Positions 1 through 6,507 of a stretch of 8,180 nt of DNA are shown here, piece after piece. Source of the stretch: Gammaproteobacteria bacterium. GTDB taxonomy: Bacteria; Pseudomonadota; Gammaproteobacteria; Pseudomonadales; M0112. The notes below the pieces were generated by a model. That model saw only the letters and a list, made by a program, of their open reading frames with translations, did no database searches and was not told the origin of the DNA. The position numbers and the translations under genes were made by a program. How positions within the stretch are numbered: position 1 is the stretch's first letter; the number at the start of each line of letters is the position of its first letter. The DNA is taken from positions 1 to 8,180 of the forward strand of contig SBFY01000038.1 of assembly GCA_006227085.1 (NCBI GenBank). Direction: 5' to 3'.

Positions 1-891
1 GGTGCCGGCCTGGTACACCGCACCCACGGGCGCGAGGTGTTGCATGATGTCGGCACGGCCACCGAAAGCGCCGACAGGCATGCCGCCGCCAATCACTTTG
101 CCGAGCGTGGTGAGATCCGGGCGAATCGCGTACAGCGCTTGTGCACCACCGAGTGCCACACGGAACCCGGTCATCACTTCATCAAAAATGAGCACACTGC
201 CGTATTGGTCGCAGAGGGTGCGCAGCCCTTCGAGGAAACCGGGCACCGGCGGGATGCAGTTCATGTTGCCAGCGACCGGTTCGACGATGATGCAGGCAAT
301 ATGCTGGCCATGCTCACGGAACGCGGCTTCCACCGAAGCAATATCGTTGTAGGCCAAGGTCAGGGTTTTTTCAGCGAAGCTGGCCGGCACGCCCGGCGAG
401 GTGGGTTGGCCCAGCGTCAATGCGCCCGAGCCGGCTTTCACCAGCAGGCTATCGGCATGGCCGTGATAACAGCCTTCGAATTTCACGATCAGGTCGCGGC
501 CGGTAAAACCGCGCGCCAGGCGGATCGCGCTCATGGTGGCTTCCGTGCCGGAGCTGACCATGCGCACTTGCTCGATCGATGGCATGAGCTTGTGGATCAA
601 CTCGGCCATGTCGACTTCCAGTTCGCACGGTGCGCCGAAGCTGAGGCCTTTGGCCGCGGTTTCATTGACCGCTGCGAGCACGGTGGGATTGGCATGGCCG
701 AGAATGGCCGGGCCCCAGGAACCCACATAGTCGATATAGCGCTTGCCATCGCTGTCGATCAGGCAGGCGCCTTCAGCGCGCTCGAAAAACACCGGTTCAC
801 CGCCGACGCCACGAAAGGCGCGCACGGGGGAATTCACGCCGCCGGGGATGCGCTGGCAGGCGCGGGCAAACAAGTCATGGGAACGGGACAT
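1..891 (-). CDS. hemL: glutamate-1-semialdehyde 2,1-aminomutase, C-terminus cut by window edge
   Basis: PLP enzyme that converts glutamate-1-semialdehyde to 5-aminolevulinate, the last step of the C5 route into tetrapyrroles; cytosolic. Reading the minus strand from the ATG at 891-889 gives 297 uninterrupted codons to the window edge, about 70% of the usual 425-430 residues. The protein begins MSRSHDLFARAC and then shows the family blocks IPGGVNSPVRAF (residues 15-26), YIDYVGSWGP (52-61), SSGTEATMSAIRLARGFTGR (113-132), CYHGHAD (141-147), FDEVMTGFR (236-244) and GKVIGGGMPVGAFGG (264-278). Lys265 is the expected PLP Schiff-base lysine, at the same number as in E. coli HemL. The start is supported by GGAG six bases upstream. 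It lies 11 bases after the hemJ stop on the same strand, so the two are probably co-transcribed. I see no frameshift or missing catalytic residue in the visible part. Identity is very secure; only the C-terminal end is unseen. Confidence 0.97.
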   Translation of the reverse strand, partial: MSRSHDLFARACQRIPGGVNSPVRAFRGVGGEPVFFERAEGACLIDSDGKRYIDYVGSWGPAILGHANPTVLAAVNETAAKGLSFGAPCELEVDMAELIHKLMPSIEQVRMVSSGTEATMSAIRLARGFTGRDLIVKFEGCYHGHADSLLVKAGSGALTLGQPTSPGVPASFAEKTLTLAYNDIASVEAAFREHGQHIACIIVEPVAGNMNCIPPVPGFLEGLRTLCDQYGSVLIFDEVMTGFRVALGGAQALYAIRPDLTTLGKVIGGGMPVGAFGGRADIMQHLAPVGAVYQAGT

Positions 892-902
892 CGCTCACTC
901 CA

Positions 903-1325
903 TCAATAAGGTTTGACGACCGCCAGGATCACCGCGCCGAACAAGACCAGCACGGGGAATTCATTGAACCAGCGGTAAAACACATGGCTGTGCCTGTTGC
1001 GGTCATCGCGGAAGGCTTTCAGGTAATGGCCGCACAGCAGGTGGTAGGCGACCAGCAAAACGACCAGCAACAACTTGGTGTGGAACCAGCCGGCCTTGGC
1101 ATAGTATTCCGGGTTCTGGAAGACCATGGCCAGACCGAATCCCCAGGTCAGTACCAGCGATGGCCAGGCAATGCCGCGGTACAGCTTGCGTTCCATGATC
1201 TTGAAGCGTTCCCGCGAGGGGGCGTCTTCGCTCATGGCGTGATAGACGAACAGCCGCGGCAGGTAGAACAGGGCGGCAAACCAGCACACCACGAAAATCA
1301 AATGAAAGGCTTTTAGCCAGAGCAT
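903..1325 (-). CDS. hemJ: HemJ-type protoporphyrinogen IX oxidase (UPF0093 family)
   Basis: Inner-membrane protein of about 140 residues that oxidises protoporphyrinogen IX to protoporphyrin IX near the end of haem synthesis, in bacteria lacking HemG or HemY. The sequence shows four hydrophobic segments (about residues 6-23, 52-70, 84-100 and 121-138). Family features visible are His8 in the first helix, the stretch WFAALFYLPRLFVYH (15-29), the MERKLYRGIAWP segment (44-55), FHTKLLLV (81-88) and NEFPVLVLF (121-129). The frame is open to a GTG at 1358, which would add 11 residues. I chose the ATG at 1325 because homologues begin M-L-x-L-K-x-x-H and because the likely minus-strand -10 box (1359-1364) lies so close to the GTG that the GTG would not be transcribed. 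Neither start has a strong Shine-Dalgarno sequence. Its pairing with hemL in one transcript fits a haem role. Confidence 0.9.
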   Translation of the reverse strand: MLWLKAFHLIFVVCWFAALFYLPRLFVYHAMSEDAPSRERFKIMERKLYRGIAWPSLVLTWGFGLAMVFQNPEYYAKAGWFHTKLLLVVLLVAYHLLCGHYLKAFRDDRNRHSHVFYRWFNEFPVLVLFGAVILAVVKPY

Positions 1326-1358
1326 GGGAATAACCGCTAACGATGGATGGCGGCTCAC

Positions 1359-1366
1359 ATTATAAT
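1359..1366. promoter_or_regulatory. palindromic -10 element shared by divergent hemJ and argC promoters
   Basis: ATTATAAT is its own reverse complement, so it reads TATAAT on the plus strand (1361-1366, facing argC) and on the minus strand (1364-1359, facing hemJ). It is in the middle of the 82-base spacer between the two starts. Predicted transcription starts about seven bases downstream give leaders of roughly 35 bases for argC and 25 for hemJ. Neither direction has a convincing -35 hexamer at 16-18 bases, so use in both directions is an inference. Confidence 0.45.
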
Positions 1367-1397
1367 CACTTGTTCATGCCCAGCCATTGGATAAGCC

Positions 1398-1402
1398 AGG
1401 AG
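1398..1402 (+). promoter_or_regulatory. ribosome binding site that decides the argC start
   Basis: AGGAG lies five bases before the GTG at 1408. It favours that GTG over the upstream in-frame TTG at 1387, which has no Shine-Dalgarno sequence and would add seven non-conserved residues. Confidence 0.75.
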
Positions 1403-1407
1403 TCGCT

Positions 1408-2439
1408 GTGATCAAGGTCGGTATTGTTGGTGCCACCGGGTACACCGGGGCGGAATTGTTACGGATTCTCTGTAATCACCCGCAGGTCGAGGTGGTCACG
1501 ATTACCTCGCGCGGCGATGCAGGCCTGCCGGTGGCCGAGCTCTATCCGGGCCTGCGTGGCCGGGTGGGCCTGGCCTTTGTCGAGCCTTCGGTGGAAGCGC
1601 TGGCCGCTTGTGACGTGGTGTTTTTTGCGACCCCGCATTGCGTGGCGATGGAATCGGTGCCGGAGCTGCTGGCGGCTGGCAAGGTGGTGATCGACCTGTC
1701 GGCAGATTTCCGCATCAAGGATGCAGCCTTGTGGGAAAAATGGTACGGCCATGCCCATACCGCACAGGAGGCCCTCAAGCAGGCGGTGTACGCGTTGCCG
1801 GAAGTCAATCGTGAGGCCATCAGGACCGCACAGCTGATTGCCTGCCCGGGCTGTTATCCCACGGCCGTGCAGCTGGGCTTCATGCCTTTGCTGGAGGCCG
1901 GTGTCATCGATCCTGCCAACCTGGTTGCCAATGCGGCTTCCGGTGTCAGTGGTGCTGGACGGCAGGCCAAGGTGGCGAACCTGTTTACGGAAGTGCATGA
2001 CAGTTACAAGGCTTATGGTGTGCCAGGGCATCGCCACCTACCGGAAATCGAACAGGGCCTGAATGGCATGTCGAAGCAGCCGGTCTCGCTGACGTTTGTG
2101 CCGCACTTGGTGCCGATGATTCGTGGCATCCATGCCACCCTGTATGCCACGCTGACCGATGACAACGCCGACGTGCAGGCCTTGTTCGAACAGCGCTATG
2201 CGAATGAGGCGTTTGTCGATGTGCTGCCGAAGGGCTCGCATCCGGAAACCCGCAGTGTCAAAGGCATCAACACCTGTCGCCTGGCCGTGCACCGTCCGCA
2301 GGGGCGTAACACGGTGGTGGTGTTATCGGTGATTGATAACCTCACCAAGGGCGCGGCAGGCCAGGCGGTGCAGGCGATGAATATCCGTTTCGGGTTGGAC
2401 GAAACCACGGGCCTGTTGCAAGCAGCCTTGATGCCGTGA
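1408..2439 (+). CDS. argC: N-acetyl-gamma-glutamyl-phosphate reductase
   Basis: NADPH-dependent reductase for the third step of arginine synthesis, turning N-acetylglutamyl-5-phosphate into the semialdehyde in the cytosol. The GTG start gives 343 residues, normal for the proteobacterial form. Domains seen: a Rossmann fold opening with MIKVGIVGATGYTGAELLR (1-19); FFATPHCVAM (72-81) and VIDLSADFR (94-102), typical of the cofactor domain; ACPGCYPTA (145-153) with catalytic Cys149; and GVPGHRHLPEIEQGL (204-218), which carries the conserved catalytic-region histidine. The C-terminus has NLTKGAAGQAVQ, also conserved. It is divergent from hemJ and is the first gene of a plus-strand run; its stop is seven bases before the next start, so the downstream membrane protein and bactofilin are probably expressed with it. 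The metabolic link between arginine synthesis and those envelope genes is not obvious. No ARG box was recognised in the short upstream spacer. Confidence 0.97.
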   Translation: MIKVGIVGATGYTGAELLRILCNHPQVEVVTITSRGDAGLPVAELYPGLRGRVGLAFVEPSVEALAACDVVFFATPHCVAMESVPELLAAGKVVIDLSADFRIKDAALWEKWYGHAHTAQEALKQAVYALPEVNREAIRTAQLIACPGCYPTAVQLGFMPLLEAGVIDPANLVANAASGVSGAGRQAKVANLFTEVHDSYKAYGVPGHRHLPEIEQGLNGMSKQPVSLTFVPHLVPMIRGIHATLYATLTDDNADVQALFEQRYANEAFVDVLPKGSHPETRSVKGINTCRLAVHRPQGRNTVVVLSVIDNLTKGAAGQAVQAMNIRFGLDETTGLLQAALMP

Positions 2440-2446
2440 TGCGCTG

Positions 2447-3160
2447 ATGGCCGCCCAACCTGCACCGGAACGGATTGTCGTCAAATACGACCCCAAGCGT
2501 CGGCAACGCCGGCGCTTGTTGTTTGTGGTGTCGATCGTGTTGTCGGTATTGCTGGGTTACTGGCTGGGTGATGCGCAGTTGTTGATGCAGCTGAAAGAAC
2601 GATACCGCATGGGCCAGAAAGTATCGGCACTGCAGGAAGATGTGGCCAAAGCGCGTGGTGAACTGGCGGCAGCACAGTTGACCCTCAGCATTGAGCGCGA
2701 TAGTGCGGAATCGCTGCGGCGCTCCATCATGGAGTTACAGGATCATGTCGAGGGTTTGCAGCAGGAAATCAACTTTTACCAGGGCCTGATGGCACCGGAA
2801 GAGCGACAGCGTGGTTTGGGTGTTCGCTCGCTGGAATTTATCCCGACCGAAAATCCCCGCGTCTATGACTATGTGTTGGTGCTGCAGCAGTTGGCCGAGC
2901 CGCATAACAGTGTCAGTGGCAAGGTGCAGCTGGAGGTTGTTGGGCGCATCGATGGCCAGCCTGAAACGCTGGAGTGGATTGAGCTCGCACCACAGGGGGC
3001 CTTTTCCGGCTTGCCGTTCCGGTTCCGCTATTTCCAGAACCTGGAAGAGCGCCTGACCTTGCCGGCCGGCTTCCTGCCGGAAGCGGTGCTTGTGACAGTC
3101 TCTGCGAAAGGCAACAATATTGAGCAGAAGCTCGCTTGGCGATTGCGGGGAGGTCGATAA
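2447..3160 (+). CDS. single-pass membrane coiled-coil protein, DUF6776-like, function unknown
   Basis: Conserved protein of 237 residues with no assigned function. What can be seen: a very basic N-terminal tail (KYDPKRRQRRR, 13-23); one hydrophobic segment (about 24-41) that should place the N-terminus in the cytoplasm and the rest in the periplasm; a heptad-rich predicted coiled coil (about 50-114) ending in NFYQGLMAPEE (109-119); and a C-terminal globular part (about 122-235) rich in alternating hydrophobic residues, suggesting a beta-fold. No cysteine, metal-binding or protease motif is present. From memory, a protein of this design occupies the same place between argC and a bactofilin in Pseudomonas. 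The ATG lies seven bases after the argC stop without a clear Shine-Dalgarno sequence, suggesting translational coupling. Its stop codon shares a base with the bactofilin start. I infer an envelope role, perhaps as the membrane partner of the bactofilin. The family name is my recollection and was not checked. Confidence 0.85.
   Translation: MAAQPAPERIVVKYDPKRRQRRRLLFVVSIVLSVLLGYWLGDAQLLMQLKERYRMGQKVSALQEDVAKARGELAAAQLTLSIERDSAESLRRSIMELQDHVEGLQQEINFYQGLMAPEERQRGLGVRSLEFIPTENPRVYDYVLVLQQLAEPHNSVSGKVQLEVVGRIDGQPETLEWIELAPQGAFSGLPFRFRYFQNLEERLTLPAGFLPEAVLVTVSAKGNNIEQKLAWRLRGGR
3147..3153 (+). promoter_or_regulatory. ribosome binding site for the bactofilin, inside the upstream gene
   Basis: GGGGAGG ends six bases before the ATG at 3160, within the last codons of the membrane-protein gene. 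It supports 3160 as the start. The stop TAA (3158-3160) and the ATG overlap by one base, the usual layout for reinitiation. Confidence 0.7.
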
Positions 3161-3567
3161 TGTTTGGCAAGGAAAAACCGATGAAAAACCCGAATACCGG
3201 TGGTCATCACACCACCTTGGTATCGGCTGAAACCGAGATGGTGGGTGATATCCACTTTGCTGGCAGCCTTGAAATTGAGGGGAAGATTCGCGGCAACATC
3301 ATTGCCCGTAATGGGCAGGAAGCCGAGGTGCGTATCCTGGGCAGCGGCACGGTGGAGGGTAATATCACCGCCCCGGTGGTCATCATCAATGGCACGGTCA
3401 AAGGGGATGTGCATTCCAGTGGCCAGGTGGAGCTGGCGGCCAATGCCCGCATCAGCGGCAACATCCACTACGCGGTGGTGGAAATGACCAAGGGCGCCCA
3501 GATTAACGGTAGCCTGGTGTTTGCTGGCAACAAGCCGGGGCTCAAGGTGGCCGCTGATAATTCTTGA
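3160..3567 (+). CDS. bactofilin (polymer-forming cytoskeletal protein)
   Basis: Small cytoskeletal protein of 135 residues. Bactofilins polymerise without nucleotide into filaments made of stacked beta-helices and often act as membrane-bound scaffolds for cell-wall enzymes. The core (about 20-125) is a run of short turns with periodic G, V and I: GDIHFAGSLEIEGKIRGNI, EGNITAPVVIINGTVKGDV, GQVELAANARISGNI, and GAQINGSLVF. Flanking tails are polar and short, as usual for the family. The first residues MFGKEK match the MFxK-like membrane-targeting sequence described in some bactofilins, which supports the start at 3160 rather than the upstream TTG (3136) or the later ATG (3181). The gene is translationally coupled to the preceding membrane coiled-coil gene. 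A hairpin region follows it and may end or attenuate the transcript. The family call is secure; the target process (shape, wall synthesis, polar structures) cannot be read from the sequence. Confidence 0.93.
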   Translation: MFGKEKPMKNPNTGGHHTTLVSAETEMVGDIHFAGSLEIEGKIRGNIIARNGQEAEVRILGSGTVEGNITAPVVIINGTVKGDVHSSGQVELAANARISGNIHYAVVEMTKGAQINGSLVFAGNKPGLKVAADNS

Positions 3568-3578
3568 CTAAATCTGTT

Positions 3579-3619
3579 GGTTATAGCACGATAACCCGTC
3601 TCGCCTGATCGCGGGTTAT
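3579..3619 (+). terminator. overlapping alternative hairpins between the bactofilin gene and erpA
   Basis: Three related arms occur in a row: GGTTAT (3579-3584), ATAACCCG (3591-3598) and CGGGTTAT (3612-3619). The middle arm can pair with the first (6 bp, 6-base loop) or with the third (8 bp, 13-base loop), but not both. Only a weak T-rich stretch follows the second hairpin, so this is at best a partial intrinsic terminator or an attenuator-like element. Confidence 0.5.
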
Positions 3620-3650
3620 TTGCTTAATAGCTTGTTTCCAAAGGGTTTTT

Positions 3651-4004
3651 ATGAGTGCTGCGGAAGCCGTTCATGATCCTGCCTTGCAGGTCTCCGACAA
3701 GGCCATTGCCAAGGTCAAGCGTTTGCTTGAGGACGAAGGCAATCCGGCATTGCGCCTGCGCGTGTTTGTCACGGGGGGTGGCTGCTCCGGTTTCCAGTAC
3801 GGTTTTACCTTTGATGAGCTGATGGCCGATGACGACACCCTGGTTGAAAAAGACGGTATCGGGGTGCTGGTGGATTCGCTCAGCATCCAGTACCTGGCTG
3901 GTTCCCAAGTGGACTACACGGAAGGGCTGGAGGGGTCGCGATTCGTGGTGACCAACCCGAACGCGGTGACCACGTGTGGCTGTGGCTCGTCATTCTCGGT
4001 GTGA
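3651..4004 (+). CDS. erpA: iron-sulfur cluster insertion protein ErpA
   Basis: A-type iron-sulfur carrier of 117 residues that receives clusters from the scaffold machinery and delivers them to target proteins, including enzymes of isoprenoid synthesis; cytosolic homodimer. The three ligand cysteines are present: Cys45 in GGGCSGFQYGF (42-52), and Cys109 and Cys111 in TTCGCGSSF (107-115). Other family segments are LRLRVFVTGGGCSG (34-47), LVDSLSIQYLAGSQVDY (73-89) and FVVTNPNAVTTCGCG (98-112). The FTFDE and NPNA segments favour ErpA over IscA, whose genes normally lie in an isc cluster that is absent here. The ATG has AAGGG five bases upstream. It follows the bactofilin after an 83-base spacer with hairpins and is convergent with anmK, 25 bases away. 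No clear IscR site was recognised upstream. Confidence 0.95.
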   Translation: MSAAEAVHDPALQVSDKAIAKVKRLLEDEGNPALRLRVFVTGGGCSGFQYGFTFDELMADDDTLVEKDGIGVLVDSLSIQYLAGSQVDYTEGLEGSRFVVTNPNAVTTCGCGSSFSV

Positions 4005-4006
4005 TG

Positions 4007-4024
4007 GCCGCATCCCGTTGCGGC
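4007..4024. terminator. hairpin between convergent erpA and anmK
   Basis: GCCGCA and TGCGGC form a perfect 6-bp stem around the loop TCCCGT and fill most of the 25-base gap between the two stop codons. Neither strand has a T-tract after it, so it may block read-through weakly or protect 3' ends rather than act as a classical intrinsic terminator. Confidence 0.4.
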
Positions 4025-4029
4025 TGATG

Positions 4030-5133
4030 TCACGGCAAATAGAGCGCACCCAATACCAGGGAACGACTGGCGCCGGTAACCGCTGGCAGGTTGCCCGGTA
4101 ATCCCTCCATGCGCTGGCGTGCCAGCCAGGCAAACGCAGTCGCCTCAATACATTGCGGGTCAATGCCCAGGGTCGCCGTGCTATTGACGGTGGTGCCCAG
4201 CCGCTGGCTGATCCGTGCCAGCAAATCCGCATTGTTCACGCCGCCACCGCAAGCATAGACGTGGGTTCCTGCCGGCGCATGGCTGCGAATGGCCTCGCTG
4301 ATGGTTGCTGCACTGAATTCGGCCAGGGTGGCTTGCAGGTCTTCGCTGGCAACACCTGCGGGCATGTGCTGTTCCATCCAGGCCAGCCCGAACATTTCCC
4401 GTCCGGTACTTTTGGGCGGGGGTTGCTGGAACCAGGTGTTTTGCCGGATCCACTGCTCCAGCAAGGCTGTTTGCACCGTGCCCTGGCTGGCCCATTGGCC
4501 GTGGCGATCAAACGGTTGTTGTAAATGCCGTTGTGCCCATAAATCCAGCAGCGAATTGGCTGGCCCCGTGTCACAACCGGTGACGTCGCCGTGGCGTGGC
4601 AAGATGGTGATATTGGCAATGCCACCCAGGTTGAGAATGACGCGGTCTTCCTCACGGCTACGGAATACCGCTGCATGGAAGCCGGGAGCCAGTGGTGCAC
4701 CATGGCCACCGGCAGCCATGTCCTGGCGCCGGAAATCAGCGACCACCGGGATACCACTCATGATTGCCAGTGTTGCCGGATCGCCGATTTGCAAGGTCCA
4801 CGGCAAAGCTGCATCAGGAGCATGGCGCAGGGTTTGTCCGTGGGAACCGATGGCGCGGATGCTGTTGGCCGCAATGCCGCTTTGTTGCAATAACTGTTGC
4901 ACGCTGGTGTGGTACAGCAGTCCCAGTTCGCGGTCGCAGGCCATCATGCGGTTAATTTCGTTATGGCCTTCCCGTGTCAATGACAACAAGGTGTCGCGCA
5001 GTTGGGTCGGCAAGCCCAGGGAATGATGCGCCAGCAGGGAAGGGCGCGGCGTGCAGAAATCAACCAACACAGCATCGATGCTGTCCAGGCTGGTGCCTGT
5101 CATCAGGCCAATGTAGCGCTCTGATGACGACAT
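4030..5133 (-). CDS. anmK: anhydro-N-acetylmuramic acid kinase
   Basis: Peptidoglycan-recycling enzyme of 367 residues that uses ATP to open and phosphorylate 1,6-anhydro-N-acetylmuramic acid, giving MurNAc-6-phosphate in the cytosol. The family pattern is clear: GLMTGTSLDSIDAVLVDF near the N-terminus (9-26, phosphate loop), AIGSHGQTLRH (94-104), the DFRRQDMAAGGHGAPLAP region (133-150), LNLGGIANIT (167-176), GCDTGPANSLLD (186-197) with Asp188 as the expected catalytic base, PPKSTGREMF in the second lobe, and ACGGGVNN and AFAWLA near the end. A few positions differ from the forms I remember: MSGTSLDG is MTGTSLDS, GGQGAPLVP is GGHGAPLAP, and GPGN is GPAN. The ATG at 5133 is nine bases after the stop of the M23 peptidase gene, without a strong Shine-Dalgarno sequence, so the two form a cell-wall turnover operon. 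Confidence 0.95.
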   Translation of the reverse strand: MSSSERYIGLMTGTSLDSIDAVLVDFCTPRPSLLAHHSLGLPTQLRDTLLSLTREGHNEINRMMACDRELGLLYHTSVQQLLQQSGIAANSIRAIGSHGQTLRHAPDAALPWTLQIGDPATLAIMSGIPVVADFRRQDMAAGGHGAPLAPGFHAAVFRSREEDRVILNLGGIANITILPRHGDVTGCDTGPANSLLDLWAQRHLQQPFDRHGQWASQGTVQTALLEQWIRQNTWFQQPPPKSTGREMFGLAWMEQHMPAGVASEDLQATLAEFSAATISEAIRSHAPAGTHVYACGGGVNNADLLARISQRLGTTVNSTATLGIDPQCIEATAFAWLARQRMEGLPGNLPAVTGASRSLVLGALYLP

Positions 5134-5142
5134 GGGCGCTGC

Positions 5143-6507
5143 TTACAAGGCCCCCGGGTTATTGTCGCGACTGGCCAGCTGGATATCCGTGCGCATCAGT
5201 GAGGCCAATTGCAGGCGCATGCCGCCCGTGGATTCCGTGAACTGTGCCAGTTCAGCACCGGTCAGCGTGCGGGCCTTTGGCAGTTCATTGATGATGGTGC
5301 GGGGGTTGCGGTGTACACCGCTGACCAGGAATTCGTAGTGCAAATGCGGGCCGGTGGCATAACCGGTTGAGCCGACCTGGCCAATCACCTGACGCTGGTT
5401 AACGCGCTGGCCGGTTTTGACCGTGCGCTTGTGCAGGTGCAGGTATTTGGTGATGTATTTGGGGCCGTGCTGGATGAAGACATAGTTGCCGTTGGCTTTG
5501 GAGTAGCCGGCTTCCATCACGCGACCGTCACCCGCGGCATACACCGGTGTGCCGCGTGGGGCGGCATAATCAATCCCGTTATGCGGGCGCACTGTCTTGA
5601 GCACCGGGTGCAGGCGACGTGGGTTAAACCCTGAGCTGACGCGGGTGAAATCCAGCGGTGCACGCAGGAAGGCTTTCCGCATGCTGACGCCTTCTTCGTT
5701 GAAATATTCCCGTTGACCATTGGCATCCGTAAACAGGTAGGCGCTGTGGGTTTCGCCCTGGTTGATGAAATAGGCCGCCAGGATGCGGCCGTTACCCAAG
5801 CGTTGCCCGTCCACGAATTCTTCCTCGTAAACCAGGCCGAACTGGTCGCCTTTGCGCACGTCCAGTACGAAATCCACCACACCACTGAAAATGTCCGCAA
5901 GCTCCAGCAGCATGGATTGGCTCATCCCCTCTGCCTGGCCGGCAGCAAACAGGGAAGAGTCAATTGTGGCCTGGCGCTGGGCCAGCCGAACTTCCGGCAC
6001 TCGCGTGGTCACTTCGGTCTGGAAGCCACTGTCATTGCGCAGGAAGGTCAGTGACTGCAGTGGTGACGGATCAATGCGCAGCCGCTGTAACAAGCCATCG
6101 GCATCCACTTCATAGTGCAGGGTATCGCCCGGGTGAATCGTTTTGAGGCTGCGGGCTTCCGGGTTCTTCAACAACACGGGTAAATCTGACAGGGCGATGC
6201 CGCTGCGTTTGAAAATCTCGAACAAGCTGTCGCCGCCACGTACCGTGGCCTGCTGCCATTGGATCTGGGGCGTGAGGTCGGGTTCAGCCAGGGTGGCAGG
6301 TTCAATCGTTTCTGCCGGTAGCTCGGTAAATGGCAGTTCCAGCGCCAGTGTGCGACGGGCCTCAACCTCGCTGGAAGGCAGCATGACGCCCATCAGCAAT
6401 GCGCCGCAGGCGATCAGGCCGGCCAGCACAGCGTGGCGATGTGAAAAACGACCCCACCAGCGTTGGCGGTTGTCTTCGGTGCCCATTGGCGTTGCGCAGC
6501 TTTTCAT
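5143..6507 (-). CDS. mepM: M23 family murein endopeptidase, MepM/YebA-like
   Basis: Membrane-anchored zinc endopeptidase expected to cut peptidoglycan cross-links in the periplasm so that new strands can be inserted. From the ATG at 6507 it has 454 residues. Layout: a basic N-terminus, one hydrophobic anchor (about 27-43), a LysM/OapA-like segment (about 85-135, including GGDSLFEIF and IHPGDTLHYEV), a middle domain typical of this subfamily (about 180-265), and the LytM/M23 domain (about 290-395). Zinc and catalytic residues are visible as H-x3-D in PHNGIDYAAPRGTPVYA (His309, Asp313), KYLHLHK (His357) and GPHLHYEF (His388, His390), so it should be active. A TTG at 6513 and an ATG at 6486 are other possible starts; none has a good Shine-Dalgarno sequence. 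LIAC in the anchor resembles a lipobox, but the hydrophobic run continues past it, which favours a plain anchor. It leads the pair with anmK. The exact mepM symbol is by similarity of architecture and position. Confidence 0.92.
   Translation of the reverse strand: MKSCATPMGTEDNRQRWWGRFSHRHAVLAGLIACGALLMGVMLPSSEVEARRTLALELPFTELPAETIEPATLAEPDLTPQIQWQQATVRGGDSLFEIFKRSGIALSDLPVLLKNPEARSLKTIHPGDTLHYEVDADGLLQRLRIDPSPLQSLTFLRNDSGFQTEVTTRVPEVRLAQRQATIDSSLFAAGQAEGMSQSMLLELADIFSGVVDFVLDVRKGDQFGLVYEEEFVDGQRLGNGRILAAYFINQGETHSAYLFTDANGQREYFNEEGVSMRKAFLRAPLDFTRVSSGFNPRRLHPVLKTVRPHNGIDYAAPRGTPVYAAGDGRVMEAGYSKANGNYVFIQHGPKYITKYLHLHKRTVKTGQRVNQRQVIGQVGSTGYATGPHLHYEFLVSGVHRNPRTIINELPKARTLTGAELAQFTESTGGMRLQLASLMRTDIQLASRDNNPGAL

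Noticed and set aside
37..909. Long open frame of 290 codons on the plus strand over hemL
   Set aside because: It is the complement of hemL, whose minus-strand translation matches the aminomutase family along its full visible length. The plus-strand product shows no known family pattern.
1387..1407. TTG start for ArgC seven codons upstream
   Set aside because: No ribosome binding site, whereas the GTG at 1408 has AGGAG at good spacing and gives the usual MIKVGIVGATGYTG start.
3564..3594. TTGACT at 3564-3569 as the -35 box of an erpA promoter
   Set aside because: No -10 hexamer at 16-18 bases; the best A/T-rich candidates are 12 or 19 bases away.
6406..6411. Lipobox-like LIAC in the MepM-like protein (about residues 33-36 of the frame from the TTG)
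   Set aside because: The hydrophobic segment continues well beyond the cysteine, unlike a cleaved lipoprotein signal; a membrane anchor is simpler.
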